Source: Streptomyces flavidovirens DSM 40150
GTDB taxonomy: Bacteria; Actinomycetota; Actinomycetes; Streptomycetales; Streptomycetaceae
Reading direction: 5' to 3'
NCBI RefSeq assembly: GCF_000429085.1
Contig: NZ_AUBE01000026.1
Location: 1-64,000 of the forward strand
DNA length: 64,000 nt
A program made the position numbers and the translations under genes. The notes beneath the pieces were generated by a model. That model made no database searches and was not told the origin of the DNA. It was given only the letters and a program-made list of their open reading frames with translations. Position 1 is the first letter of the stretch; each line of letters opens with the position of its first letter. Positions 9,553 through 18,719 of this stretch are shown here, piece by piece.

Positions 9553-10854
9553 GTGGGCGGGGCGGGGGCAGTTGTGGAGATCGCCTACGGCGAGGGGTGG
9601 GACCTCGCGGCGCGTACGCTGCTGGGGCCGCTGGCCCCCGAGGCTGCGAGGGCTCGGGACGAGGCCGGGCTGCCGTACGCCGTGGTCTGCCGGGTACCGG
9701 GCGGGGACGGTCCCGCGGAGGTCCGCCTGGTTTCGTGGCGGGACCACTACGCGGGTGTGTGGGTGTACGACGAACAGGGCCGGCGTACGCAGCGCATCGA
9801 GCTGCGACTCCTCGACGGGGACCGGCTGTTCCGCCGGAAGACGGACAGCTGGCTCTACGCGGGCCCGGACATGCCGGAGTTCGACCGCGCGTGCCCCCGC
9901 GAGACGGTGTGGCTGCTTCCCGACGGGCGGGGGAGCACCTCGTGGCAGCCCAAGGGAGAGAAGGGCTCCACGCTCACCACCACGGCCGACGTTTCCGAGG
10001 ATCAGCGGTGGCTGGACCGGCCGTCGTTCCGCGACTGGCCGCTGTTCTGCGCGCAGCGGCGGGGATGGGCCGGGCCGGTGGTGTTCCACGACGCCGACGA
10101 GCCCGAGGGTGGTGCGGTCGGCCGCCCGCAGGACGCGTGGCGCCCTCCCCGGCCGGCCGGTCCCGACTACCTGGAGGCGCTGTTCCGGCCCGGTACGCGC
10201 ATGTCCACCCGTCACTTCTCCGACATGACCGTCCTGGAACCGCTCCGCTGCGGAACACTGCGCGTCCCCAGCGGCGTGCTGGCCGTCGACTGTCCCTGCA
10301 ACGACGGGGGGCCGAGAATAACGGTGACCGTCCCGCCGGGTGCGTACGCACTCGAAGAGGCGCGGGTGAGCGTCGGTTACGACTGCGAGTGGGCCGGCGG
10401 CTGGGTGACCCGTACGGACGCGACGGCGGTCCGGCTGCGGCTGGGCGACGCCCCCGCCGCGTCCTGGGACATGGCTCTGGGAGAGGACGACGACATCCGG
10501 CTGCTCGGGGACGACGAGGCGTACGGCTTCGAAACGGACGCGGCGACCGGCTGCTTCGCCGATGCCGCGGCCTGGGGGCCCTTGCGGGGGCTCTTCGAGC
10601 GGGCCCTGGTCCACAACGACCCGCACGCCGGCGAGCACCTCTCGGACTCCATGTACATACTGCGGACCACCGACAAGGCCACGGCGGCCGATCTCGTCGC
10701 CTTCGCGACGTGCGGGGACGGCACGTATTCGGTCTGGGTGGGGCGATCGGAGGCCGCGGAGATCGTCTGCGTCGACGTGGTGCTGGACTACCTGCCCGAC
10801 CTCAAGGTGCACGGACCGGCCGGATCGCCACCGGCGCGGGCCCGCGCGCGGTAA
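9553..10854 (+). CDS. Hypothetical protein with C-terminal DUF4241-like domain
   Basis: A protein of 433 residues from a GTG at 9553, chosen because AGGAGG lies seven bases upstream. The C-terminal half, from about residue 220, has the features of DUF4241: an early segment VLAVDCPCNDG, a central GFETDAATGCFADA block, and a terminal AFATCGDGTYSVWVG strand. The first 200 residues are rich in Trp and charged residues (RLFRRKTDSWLYAG, TVWLLPDGRGS) and I do not recognise them. No signal peptide or membrane segment is visible, so it is probably cytoplasmic. Function is unknown; DUF4241 occurs in several immunity-like and orphan proteins, but there is no toxin gene next to it here. Confidence 0.75.
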   Translation: MGGAGAVVEIAYGEGWDLAARTLLGPLAPEAARARDEAGLPYAVVCRVPGGDGPAEVRLVSWRDHYAGVWVYDEQGRRTQRIELRLLDGDRLFRRKTDSWLYAGPDMPEFDRACPRETVWLLPDGRGSTSWQPKGEKGSTLTTTADVSEDQRWLDRPSFRDWPLFCAQRRGWAGPVVFHDADEPEGGAVGRPQDAWRPPRPAGPDYLEALFRPGTRMSTRHFSDMTVLEPLRCGTLRVPSGVLAVDCPCNDGGPRITVTVPPGAYALEEARVSVGYDCEWAGGWVTRTDATAVRLRLGDAPAASWDMALGEDDDIRLLGDDEAYGFETDAATGCFADAAAWGPLRGLFERALVHNDPHAGEHLSDSMYILRTTDKATAADLVAFATCGDGTYSVWVGRSEAAEIVCVDVVLDYLPDLKVHGPAGSPPARARAR

Positions 10855-11117
10855 CGGAACAGGCAACCACCGCCCACCACTTGAGGTGGGCGCTGTGCTG
10901 GGCATGGTGTTCGCCACGTTGTTTCAACAGCCCTTGCAGGACGCCTGGTTCAGGATCCGCAGGGGCTCGGCGAGCGCGGTGCGCAGCATGCGCTCCCGTG
11001 GTGAGCCCAGCCGCGCCTGGACCACGTTCGCACTGGGGCCGCTCCACACCTCCGCCTTGATCGTGGAGGGCGACGGTGGAACGCGCGCAGGCGCAGATCG
11101 TCCGGCGGCTCCCGTAG
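10855..11117. other. Intergenic stretch without a convincing gene
   Basis: 263 bases between a plus-strand and a minus-strand gene. Open frames exist on both strands but lack ribosome sites and recognisable protein sequence. It may contain a decayed coding fragment, which I cannot identify. Confidence 0.4.
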
Positions 11118-11945
11118 TTACTCGGGTTTGTGATCGGGGCCACCGAAGTCGGGGCTGGAGAAGTCCGGGCTGGAGAAGCTCGGGCGTGGCCCCGGTGTGG
11201 TGCCGCCGTCCGGGCCGGGGCTGCTGTAGTCGGGTCGCGAGTACCCCAGGTCGGGGATACGGCCGGCGGGCCGGCGCGGCGCCGGGGCGGCCGGGCCCGT
11301 GCCCGGTTCGGCCAGGGCGGCCCGCAGGAAAGGTACGACGCCCCGTTCCAGCAGGGCGTGGCGCCACGCCTCGCCGGCCCGTTCCACCTCTGGGTTCCGC
11401 TCGCCTCCCCGTCCGTCGCGGTACGCCGTCGAGCCGTTGCGCAGGGCCGTCAGGAGCAGGCCGACGGCGGCGGCCAGGAAGCCCGCGGCCGCGAGCGCCG
11501 CGAAGATCCAGCCGGCCGTCAGCAGAGTCCGGGCGAAGGCCGGTTCGGGCGTGAGCATGGTGAGGAGGTATCCGGCGATCAGGAAGATCACGGAGGCGGT
11601 GCCCGCCAGTACGGGGGTCAGAACGGCGACGACGGCGGCCGCGCCCGCGCCCGTCGTCTCCGTCGTGGCGTCGCCCATGGCGAGGACGGAGCCGGCGTTG
11701 TCGGCCGCCGCGGGAGGCGTGCGCATTTCCTCGCGGACCTTTACGTAATGGTCGTATTCGGCGGCCGCCGCCGCGGCGATGAGCGCACTGGCGTTCATTG
11801 CCATGGTGCGCAGCTGGGTCGAGTTCAGCCGTTGCCCGATGGTGGAGAGTTCCGGGCGGTGGTGAGCGGTGCGCAATGCCTCGTCGAGAACGCGTTCGAA
11901 TTCCGGGCGGTCCTCGGCCAGCAGGTGCGGAGCGCTGCTGTTCAT
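11118..11945 (-). CDS. Two-helix membrane protein with Ser/Pro-rich tail
   Basis: A protein of 275 residues from the ATG at 11945, preceded by GGGGG six bases upstream; an ATG two codons earlier is an alternative. Residues 1-90 are soluble and partly helical. Two transmembrane pairs follow (AVVAVLTPVLAGTASVIFL and TLLTAGWIFAALAAAGFL with continuing helix). The C-terminal 70 residues carry repeated SPDFSSPDF and YSRPDYSSPG motifs, which suggest a flexible, possibly modified, cytoplasmic tail. It looks like a Streptomyces-specific conserved membrane protein; I do not know its function. Confidence 0.7.
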   Translation of the reverse strand: MNSSAPHLLAEDRPEFERVLDEALRTAHHRPELSTIGQRLNSTQLRTMAMNASALIAAAAAAEYDHYVKVREEMRTPPAAADNAGSVLAMGDATTETTGAGAAAVVAVLTPVLAGTASVIFLIAGYLLTMLTPEPAFARTLLTAGWIFAALAAAGFLAAAVGLLLTALRNGSTAYRDGRGGERNPEVERAGEAWRHALLERGVVPFLRAALAEPGTGPAAPAPRRPAGRIPDLGYSRPDYSSPGPDGGTTPGPRPSFSSPDFSSPDFGGPDHKPE

Positions 11946-12133
11946 GTGCATCCCCCGATGCTCCGTAGGGCCGGAATACCCGCCATGGGCGGGTAATGGG
12001 GCGGAAACGGAGGAGAGCCTGCTACGGATAAGCCGATGGTAGAGCGCCTACGGCACGGGGTGACAGGGGGTTTCCGGAAATAGGCCCAGTGGTAAGTGCG
12101 GCATGTATATGGCCGCGCTTGCCCCCGCGAAGT

Positions 12134-13240
12134 TCAGTTATGCAGGGGGAGTTGGACCACCAGCAGCTTTCCGGCCATGGTCACGCCGCCGTCCATGGCG
12201 ATGGCGAGCCCGTCGGCGTACACGTGGGGACCCTCCACGACCGGTCCGGAATTGTCCTCGTCGTCGTCCGCGCTCTCATTGCCCACCTCGCCCAGCAGGT
12301 AGGGGATGGGGCTGTGACCATGGACGATGCGTTCGCCGCCGTACGCGTCGAGGAGCTCGCGCACGGCCTGGGCGCCGCCCTCGTCGCGGAAGGCGAAGCG
12401 TTTGGTGAGCTTGCGGAAAACGTCCCAGCACTCGTCGGCGTCGTTGCGGGTGAGAATGGCGTGGACTGTGTCGTTCACGTCCTCGATGGTGCTGCCGTAG
12501 TCGAGATAGGCGGTGGTGTCGGAGTGCGTCAGCAGATGCGCGTCTTCCAGTGCGATCGCGTCGAGGCGGGACATCCACTGCAGGTGTACGTCCTGGAGCC
12601 GGTCCATGTCGGCCTTCTGGCCGCCGTTGAGCAGCCAGGCGGCCTGGAACGTGGCGGTGCCCGCACCGGAGTTGACCGGGGTGTCGCCGAACCGCTTGGC
12701 GCCGATGAGCAGCAGCTCGTGGTTGCCCATGAGGGCTTTGCAGTAGCCGCCGGCGGCCGCGGCCTCGGCGGACAGCCGCATCACCAGGTCGATGACGCCG
12801 ATCCCGTCGGGCCCGCGGTCCGTGAAGTCGCCGAGGAACCAGAGGCGGGCGTTGCCGGCCGCCCAGCGGCCCTCGGCGTCGATGAGGCCCTGCTCGGCGA
12901 GGGCGGCGTACAACTCGTCCAGGTAGCCGTGCACATCGCCGACGACGAAGAGCGGGCCGAGGCCCTCGCCGGCGGCGGGCCGCGGCTCGGGGCCGGGCCG
13001 CACCGACACCTGGAGTGTGTCGCCGGGGCCGCCGCGGCTGATCACCGGGAGGTCGCGCTGGGTGGGTGTGTACCCCTCCGGCTCCTCGTCGACGGCGTAG
13101 GGACCGCCGTAGGTGCTCCCGTAGTCGGTCCCGTAGGCGTCCGTGTGCGCGGGATCGGGGGCCTGTGCGTACGGCGGTACGCGGAAGTCCCGCAATGTAG
13201 CCGTCCGCACTGCGGGTCCCTGACCGGCCCCCTGAGTCAT
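12134..13240 (-). CDS. Metallophosphoesterase (calcineurin-like)
   Basis: A protein of 368 residues from the ATG at 13240, which has GGAGGGG eight bases upstream. After a Tyr/Pro-rich N-terminal stretch of about 95 residues comes a PPP-type phosphoesterase core: VVGDVHGYLDEL (metal ligands Asp and His), FLGDFTDRGPDGIGV, MGNHELLLIGAKR and VHGHSPIPYL. These are the GDxHG, GDxxDRG, GNHE and GHSP motifs of the superfamily. The likely activity is a phosphoprotein or small-molecule phosphatase with two divalent metals in the cytoplasm. It is a single gene between two minus-strand genes; the substrate is unknown. Confidence 0.88.
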   Translation of the reverse strand: MTQGAGQGPAVRTATLRDFRVPPYAQAPDPAHTDAYGTDYGSTYGGPYAVDEEPEGYTPTQRDLPVISRGGPGDTLQVSVRPGPEPRPAAGEGLGPLFVVGDVHGYLDELYAALAEQGLIDAEGRWAAGNARLWFLGDFTDRGPDGIGVIDLVMRLSAEAAAAGGYCKALMGNHELLLIGAKRFGDTPVNSGAGTATFQAAWLLNGGQKADMDRLQDVHLQWMSRLDAIALEDAHLLTHSDTTAYLDYGSTIEDVNDTVHAILTRNDADECWDVFRKLTKRFAFRDEGGAQAVRELLDAYGGERIVHGHSPIPYLLGEVGNESADDDEDNSGPVVEGPHVYADGLAIAMDGGVTMAGKLLVVQLPLHN

Positions 13241-13416
13241 CGACCCCTCCACCACCGTCGCGCGCCGCCGTACACCTTTGGGTCCCACCTGGTCGTGGTT
13301 GGTCCGCGGTGTCGTGCGCCCATCATAGGAATGAGGCTCGTGCTCTGTGACGCACCAGGGGTGGTGAATCCGGATGCGCACCTGGTTTTCCGGTTGTTTC
13401 GTCCCAATTGGGGAGG

Positions 13417-14529
13417 TCAGTCCCCGGAAGGTGAGCGCGGCGGACTCACCGTGGTGCGTGGCGGTCGGCGCTGCGAGGACGTCCGGACGATGAGTTCGGT
13501 CGGTATGACCTGTTCGACGGGGCGGTCGGTGTTGATGCCCTCGATGGCGTCGATGAGGAGCTGGACCACGGCTGTGCCGATGCGCCGCGGCTTCAGCGAG
13601 AGCGTGGTGATGGGCGGTTCGGTGGCGGCGTACACGGTGGACTCGCTGCAGCAGACGAGTAGCAGGTCCTCGGGTACGCGCAGTCCGTAGCGGCGGGCTG
13701 CGGCGAGCAGGTCGGTGCCGTTGGGGTCGAAGAGCCCGTACACGGCGTCGGGCCGGTCCGGGCGGGCGAGCAGCCGGTCGGCGGCGACGGCGCCCGCGCA
13801 GGGGTCGTGCGCGGGGTAGGACTCGTAGACCGGGTCCTGGCCGACGCGCTCGCACCAGCGCAGGTACGCGTCGGTGGACAGGCGGGTGTAGGTGTCGGTG
13901 GTGTTGCCGGTGAGCAGCCCGATGCGGCGGGCTCCGGCTTCGGCGAGGTGGTCGAGCAGGTCGAGGACGGCTGCTTCGTGGTCGTTGTCGACCCAGGCGG
14001 TCACGGGCAGGGTGCCGGCGGGCCGGCCGTCGGATACGACGGGAAGGCCCTGGCGTACGAGTTCGGTGACGACCGCGTCGTGGTCGGAGGGGTCGATGAC
14101 GACGGTGCCGTCGAGGGCGACGTTCGACCAGACGTCGTGCCGGGAGGTGGCGGGGAGGATGACGAGGGCGTACCCGCGGGCGAGCGCGGCCGAGGTCGCG
14201 GCTCTCGCCATTTCGGCGAAGTACGCGAATTCGGTGAAGGTGAAAGGTTCATCCCCGTACGTGGTCACGGTCAGGCCGATGAGGCCCGACTTGCCGGTAC
14301 GGAGGGTTCTGGCCGCCGCGGAGGGGCGGTAGCCCAGTCTCTCGGCGACCTCGCGAACATGGCTGCGGGTGGCGTCCGGGAGCCGGCCCTTGCCGTTGAG
14401 CGCGTCGGAGACCGTCGTGATGGAGACGCCGGCTGCGGCGGCTACGTCCCGAATGCCCGCTCGTCCTTGCCGGGTGCTCCGCCGGGGGGGTTCCGTCCGG
14501 CTCACCTGATGCTTCCCTGCTGCTGTCAT
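13417..14529 (-). CDS. LacI-family transcriptional regulator
   Basis: A protein of 370 residues from the ATG at 14529 (MTAAGKHQVS); a longer reading to 14595 has no support. The DNA-binding head is IRDVAAAAGVSITTVSDALN with the hinge helix SAAARTLRTGKSGLIGL, followed by a sugar-binding-protein-like effector domain with NNDHEAAVLDLLDHLAEAG. LacI proteins usually repress sugar-use genes near their own locus, but none is adjacent. The nearest candidate operator is the GGGAGCGCTCCC palindrome 250 bases away at 14778, in front of hisC. Confidence 0.9.
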   Translation of the reverse strand: MTAAGKHQVSRTEPPRRSTRQGRAGIRDVAAAAGVSITTVSDALNGKGRLPDATRSHVREVAERLGYRPSAAARTLRTGKSGLIGLTVTTYGDEPFTFTEFAYFAEMARAATSAALARGYALVILPATSRHDVWSNVALDGTVVIDPSDHDAVVTELVRQGLPVVSDGRPAGTLPVTAWVDNDHEAAVLDLLDHLAEAGARRIGLLTGNTTDTYTRLSTDAYLRWCERVGQDPVYESYPAHDPCAGAVAADRLLARPDRPDAVYGLFDPNGTDLLAAARRYGLRVPEDLLLVCCSESTVYAATEPPITTLSLKPRRIGTAVVQLLIDAIEGINTDRPVEQVIPTELIVRTSSQRRPPRTTVSPPRSPSGD

Positions 14530-14879
14530 GGCGAGCTGATAGTAGAGCTCGGGCGTGTGGTTAGGGCGGAAGCATATGCAGTTGTTGACAGGCACGTTTC
14601 TGCAAGGTGCAATCCCCCTAATGGCCTGTGATTAAAAGGCAGTTGGGAAAGTCGGCCGGTGAGTCACGCTTGTCGACCGGCACGGTCGTGCCAAGTGGCC
14701 CAGGTTTCGGAGAGGTCTCAACTCACCTTCACGGGGGACGCGCGCCACGGCGTGCGCCACCGGCGCGCACTACGGCAGGGAGCGCTCCCCCCATTCCGTA
14801 CGCCTGACTGTTCGCAGGGGAGCCCAATCCTCATAAGGTGAGCAGCATTGGTGGTACGTACGGTCGAGGAGGACCCGAA
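14530..14879. other. Divergent regulatory region between the LacI gene and hisC
   Basis: 350 bases with no gene that I can support. It holds a TTGACA hexamer at 14585, the LacI-type palindrome at 14778-14789, and the hisC ribosome site near 14866. The plus-strand frame beginning at 14659 is short and uncharacteristic. Confidence 0.5.
14778..14789. promoter_or_regulatory. LacI-family operator-like palindrome GGGAGCGCTCCC
   Basis: A perfect 12-bp palindrome with the central CG typical of LacI-family operators. It equals the core of the CebR box (TGGGAGCGCTCCCA) known from Streptomyces cellobiose regulation; the outer bases here are A and C. It lies about 90 bases upstream of hisC and downstream of the divergent LacI-type gene. 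Confidence 0.55.
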
Positions 14880-15959
14880 GTGAGCGAGACGAGCCCCAAG
14901 CTGCGTGCGGTGCTGGACGGCATTCCCACCTACAAGCCGGGGAAGCCCGCCGCCGCGGGGGGACCGGTGGCGTACAAGCTGTCCTCCAACGAGAACCCGT
15001 ATCCGCCGCTGCCCGGCGTGCTGGAGGGCGTGATCGCCGCCGCCGGGAACTTCAACCGGTACCCGGACATGGCCTGCACCGGTCTGATGAACGAGCTCGC
15101 GAACCGGTTCGGGGTTCCCGTGTCGCACATCGCGACTGGCACGGGTTCCGTCGGGGTGGCGCAGTCGCTGCTCCAGGCGACCTCGGGGCCCGGTGACGAG
15201 GTGATCTACGCGTGGCGGTCGTTCGAGGCGTACCCGATCATCACGCGGATCAGTGGCGCTACGGCGGTTGAGGTGCCGCTGACCTCCGGTGACGTGCACG
15301 ATCTGGACGCGATGGCCGAAGCGATCACCGAGCGGACCCGGCTGATCTTCGTCTGCAACCCCAACAATCCGACCGGCACGGCCGTGCGCAGGGCCGAGCT
15401 GGAGCGCTTCTTGGACCGGGTGCCCTCGGATGTGCTGGTGGTGCTGGACGAGGCGTACCGGGAGTTCGTCCGGGACGAGGAGGTGCCGGACGGGATCGAG
15501 CTCTACCGCAGCCGCCCGAATGTGACGGTGCTGCGTACCTTCTCCAAGGCGTACGGGCTGGCCGGCCTGCGGGTCGGTTTCGCCGTGGCGCACGAGCCGG
15601 TGGCGGCAGCGCTGCGCAAGACGGCGGTGCCCTTCGGTGTGAGCCAGCTCGCGCAGGACGCGGCGGTGGCCTCGCTGCGGGCCGAGGACGAGCTGCTCGG
15701 CCGGGTCGGCTCGCTGGTCTGCGAGCGCAAGCGGGTGTACGAGGCGCTGGTCAAGCAGGGCTGGACCGTGCCCGACACGCAGGCGAACTTCGTCTGGATG
15801 CGGCTCGGGGAGCGTACGGCCGCCTTCGCGGCGGCCTGCGAGAAGGCCGGCGTCGTCGTCCGGCCCTTTCCGGGTGAGGGCCTGCGGGTCACGATCGGTG
15901 AGGACGAGGCCAACGACATCTTCCTGCACGCCGCAGAGGCCTTCCGTAAGGAGCTGTAG
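14880..15959 (+). CDS. hisC: Histidinol-phosphate aminotransferase
   Basis: A class I/II PLP aminotransferase of 359 residues from the GTG at 14880, with GAGGAGG nine bases upstream; a reading from 14838 has no ribosome site. Visible are [13 protein letters not shown] at the N-terminus, [12 protein letters not shown], the NPNNPTGT motif, [11 protein letters not shown], and the Schiff-base lysine in [15 protein letters not shown]. The enzyme exchanges amino groups between histidinol phosphate and glutamate in histidine synthesis. This copy stands apart from a his operon, and the same family includes aromatic and other aminotransferases, so the substrate is probable rather than certain. A strong hairpin follows the stop. 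Confidence 0.85.
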   Translation: MSETSPKLRAVLDGIPTYKPGKPAAAGGPVAYKLSSNENPYPPLPGVLEGVIAAAGNFNRYPDMACTGLMNELANRFGVPVSHIATGTGSVGVAQSLLQATSGPGDEVIYAWRSFEAYPIITRISGATAVEVPLTSGDVHDLDAMAEAITERTRLIFVCNPNNPTGTAVRRAELERFLDRVPSDVLVVLDEAYREFVRDEEVPDGIELYRSRPNVTVLRTFSKAYGLAGLRVGFAVAHEPVAAALRKTAVPFGVSQLAQDAAVASLRAEDELLGRVGSLVCERKRVYEALVKQGWTVPDTQANFVWMRLGERTAAFAAACEKAGVVVRPFPGEGLRVTIGEDEANDIFLHAAEAFRKEL

Positions 15960-16033
15960 GTCACACCGGGGACTCCCCTGAGGCGACCCAGCCTTGCTTC
16001 TGAGGGCTGCGGCCCCTATATCCCTTGCTTTCC

Positions 16034-16083
16034 TGTGCCCCCGTGCGCCTTTTCGGCGCTCTTCGGGGGCACAGTTGTACCCC
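16034..16083 (+). terminator. Terminator after hisC
   Basis: Long hairpin: TGTGCCCCCG (16034-16043) pairs with CGGGGGCACA (16074-16083), and an inner GCGCC/GGCGC stem closes the loop. It lies 75 bases after the hisC stop. Confidence 0.75.
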
Positions 16084-16131
16084 CCGGCCGTCGGACGGAA
16101 AACGAGTGTGCGCCATACTGGAGCTTGTGAA

Positions 16132-16147
16132 TGTGAACGCGTTCACA
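16132..16147. promoter_or_regulatory. Rex-type operator (ROP) of cydABCD
   Basis: A perfect 16-bp palindrome TGTGAACGCGTTCACA. It matches the Rex consensus of Streptomyces, in which the redox-sensing repressor Rex binds under high NAD+ and releases under high NADH. A second left half-site (TTGTGAAT) overlaps it at 16125. It sits 41 bases before the cydA GTG, consistent with repression of the cytochrome bd operon under aerobic conditions, as established for S. coelicolor. Confidence 0.85.
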
Positions 16148-16187
16148 AGGTCCCATGCGTTCCGGGCGATACGAAGGAGATGACGAC

Positions 16188-17693
16188 GTGGACCTGGCTC
16201 TGGCGCCGGAGACTCTCGCTCGATGGCAATTCGGCATCACCACCGTCTATCACTTCCTCTTCGTCCCCCTGACGATCTCGCTCGCCGCGCTCACCGCAGG
16301 GCTGGAAACCGCCTGGGTGCGTACGCAGAAGGAGAAGTACCTCAGGGCCACGAAGTTCTGGGGCAAGCTCTTCCTGATCAACATCGCGATGGGTGTCGTC
16401 ACCGGCATCGTCCAGGAGTTCCAGTTCGGCATGAACTGGTCCGACTACTCGCGCTTCGTGGGAGACGTCTTCGGGGCGCCGCTCGCCTTCGAGGCCCTGA
16501 TCGCCTTCTTCTTCGAGTCCACCTTCATCGGGCTGTGGATCTTCGGCTGGGACAAGCTGCCGAAGAAGATCCACCTGGCCTGTATATGGATGGTCTCGAT
16601 CGGCACGGTCCTCTCCGCGTACTTCATCCTCGCGGCCAACTCCTGGATGCAGCACCCGGTCGGCTACCGCATCAACGAGGAGCGCGGCCGGGCCGAGCTC
16701 ACCGACTTCTGGCGCGTCCTCACCCAGGACACCGCGCTCACCCAGTTCTTCCACACCATCACGGCCGCGTTCCTCGTCGGCGGCGCGTTCATGGTCGGCA
16801 TCGCCGCCTTCCACCTGGCGCGCAGGAAGCACATACCGGTGATGCGGACCTCGCTGCGGCTCGGCCTGATCACCGTCGTGATCGCCGGAATGCTCACCGC
16901 CGTCAGCGGCGACCTGCTCGGCAAGGTCATGTTCAAGCAGCAGCCGATGAAGATGGCCGCCGCCGAGGCGCTCTGGGACGGCGAGGCGCCGGCGCCGTTC
17001 TCCGTCTTCGCGTACGGAGACGTCGACGCCGGCCACAACAAGGTCGCCGTCGAGATCCCCGGCCTGCTGTCCTTCCTCGCCAACGGCGACTTCTCCTCGA
17101 ACGTCCCCGGCATCAACGACGTCAACAAGGCCGAGCAGGAGAAGTTCGGGCCCGGCGACTACCGGCCCAACATCCCCGTCGCGTACTGGGGCTTCCGCTG
17201 GATGATCGGGTTCGGCATGGCGTCCTTCACGCTCGGGCTGCTCGGCCTGTGGCTGACGCGCAAGAAGTTCATGCTGCCGGCGGCGCTGCGGACCGGCGAC
17301 GCCGAAGTGCCGAATCTGGTGCTCTTCAGGAAGGCGCTCAGCGCCAAGCACTCGCGGTGGTACTGGATCCTCGCGCTGTGGACCATGGGCTTCCCGCTGA
17401 TCGCCAGCTCGTGGGGCTGGATCTTCACCGAGATGGGCCGCCAGCCCTGGGTCGTGTACGGCGTGCTGCGCACCAGCGACGCGGTCTCCCCCGGCGTCTC
17501 GCAGGGCGAGGTCATCGCCTCGATGACCGTCTTCACGCTCCTCTACGCGATCCTCGCCGTGATCGAGGTCAAGCTCCTCCTGAAGTACGTCAAGGCCGGA
17601 CCGCCCGAACTCACGGAGGCCGACCTCAACCCGCCCACCAAGATCGGCGGCGACCACGTGGACGCCGACCGGCCGATGGCCTTCTCGTACTGA
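16188..17693 (+). CDS. cydA: Cytochrome bd ubiquinol/menaquinol oxidase subunit I
   Basis: A membrane protein of 501 residues from the GTG at 16188, with AAGGAG upstream. The first helix carries ARWQFGITTVYHFLFVPLT, whose His corresponds to a haem b595 ligand. Later blocks typical of CydA include FQFGMNWSDYSRFVGDVFG, FFHTITAAFLVGG and GWIFTEMGRQPWVVYG. The quinol-binding Q-loop is of the short type usual outside proteobacteria. With CydB it forms the high-affinity terminal oxidase that reduces oxygen to water without proton pumping. First gene of a cydA-cydB-cydCD operon controlled by the Rex-type site upstream. Confidence 0.95.
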   Translation: MDLALAPETLARWQFGITTVYHFLFVPLTISLAALTAGLETAWVRTQKEKYLRATKFWGKLFLINIAMGVVTGIVQEFQFGMNWSDYSRFVGDVFGAPLAFEALIAFFFESTFIGLWIFGWDKLPKKIHLACIWMVSIGTVLSAYFILAANSWMQHPVGYRINEERGRAELTDFWRVLTQDTALTQFFHTITAAFLVGGAFMVGIAAFHLARRKHIPVMRTSLRLGLITVVIAGMLTAVSGDLLGKVMFKQQPMKMAAAEALWDGEAPAPFSVFAYGDVDAGHNKVAVEIPGLLSFLANGDFSSNVPGINDVNKAEQEKFGPGDYRPNIPVAYWGFRWMIGFGMASFTLGLLGLWLTRKKFMLPAALRTGDAEVPNLVLFRKALSAKHSRWYWILALWTMGFPLIASSWGWIFTEMGRQPWVVYGVLRTSDAVSPGVSQGEVIASMTVFTLLYAILAVIEVKLLLKYVKAGPPELTEADLNPPTKIGGDHVDADRPMAFSY

Positions 17694-17711
17694 GGACTGA
17701 GGAGCTGAGGT

Positions 17712-18713
17712 ATGGAACTCCACGACGTCTGGTTCGTGCTCATCGCCGTTCTGTGGACCGGCTACTTCTTCCTGGAGGGCTTCGACTTCGGTATCGGGGT
17801 CCTGACGAAGCTGCTCGCCCGTGACCGCAAGGAGAAGCGGGTTCTCATCAACACCATCGGACCCGTCTGGGACGGCAACGAGGTGTGGCTGCTGAGCGCG
17901 GGCGGTGCGACCTTCGCCGCCTTCCCCGAGTGGTACGCCACGCTCTTCTCCGGGTTCTACCTGCCGCTGCTGCTGATCCTGCTCTGCCTGATCGTGCGCG
18001 GTGTGGCCTTCGAGTACCGGGTCAAGCGGACCGGGGAGCGCTGGCAGACCAACTGGGAGCACGCGATCTTCTGGACCTCGCTGCTGCCCGCGTTCCTGTG
18101 GGGCGTGGCCTTCGGCAACATCGTGCGCGGCGTGAAGATCGACGCGCAGATGGAGTACGTCGGCACCCTGGGCGACCTGCTCAACCCGTACGCACTGCTG
18201 GGCGGACTCCTCACCCTGACGCTCTTCACCTTCCACGGTGCGGTCTTCGCCGGGCTCAAGACGCTGGGCGGGATCCGGGAGCGGGCACGGAAGCTGGCGC
18301 TCAAGCTCGGGGTCGCCTGTGGTGTGCTGGCCGTTGCCTTCCTGGGCTGGACGCAGCTCGACAACGGTGACGCGACGAGCCTCGTCGCGATGGCGGTGGC
18401 GGTGCTGGCGCTCGTCGCGGCGATCGGATTCACGGCTGCCGGGCGTGAGGGCTGGGCGTTCGCGCTGTCGGGGGTGGCCATCGTGGCCGCGGTCGCGATG
18501 CTCTTCCTGACGCTGTTCCCGAACGTCATGCCGTCCTCGCTGGACCCGGCCTGGAGCCTTACGGTCACCAACGCGTCCTCCACGCCGTACACCCTGAAGA
18601 TCATGACCTGGTGCGCCGGGATCGCGATGCCGGTGGTGCTGCTGTACCAGGGCTGGACGTACTGGGTGTTCCGCAAGCGGATCGGCACGCAGCACATCGC
18701 CGATGCGCACTAG
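17712..18713 (+). CDS. cydB: Cytochrome bd oxidase subunit II
   Basis: A protein of 333 residues with about nine transmembrane helices. The N-terminus MELHDVWFVLIAVLWTGYF followed by FLEGFDFGIGVL is the CydB signature. It partners CydA in the membrane. The gene starts 18 bases after the cydA stop, with a GAGGAGCTGAGG ribosome site, and ends six bases before the cydCD start, so the three are one transcription unit. Confidence 0.95.
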   Translation: MELHDVWFVLIAVLWTGYFFLEGFDFGIGVLTKLLARDRKEKRVLINTIGPVWDGNEVWLLSAGGATFAAFPEWYATLFSGFYLPLLLILLCLIVRGVAFEYRVKRTGERWQTNWEHAIFWTSLLPAFLWGVAFGNIVRGVKIDAQMEYVGTLGDLLNPYALLGGLLTLTLFTFHGAVFAGLKTLGGIRERARKLALKLGVACGVLAVAFLGWTQLDNGDATSLVAMAVAVLALVAAIGFTAAGREGWAFALSGVAIVAAVAMLFLTLFPNVMPSSLDPAWSLTVTNASSTPYTLKIMTWCAGIAMPVVLLYQGWTYWVFRKRIGTQHIADAH

Positions 18714-18719
18714 TGGGGG

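Noticed and set aside
10855-11117. Possible transposase fragment
   Set aside because: The minus-strand frame has no recognisable transposase motif, and no terminal inverted repeats are visible.
12089-13690. A 533-residue plus-strand frame opposite the metallophosphoesterase
   Set aside because: The minus-strand phosphoesterase with all catalytic motifs occupies this stretch; the plus-strand protein is low-complexity.
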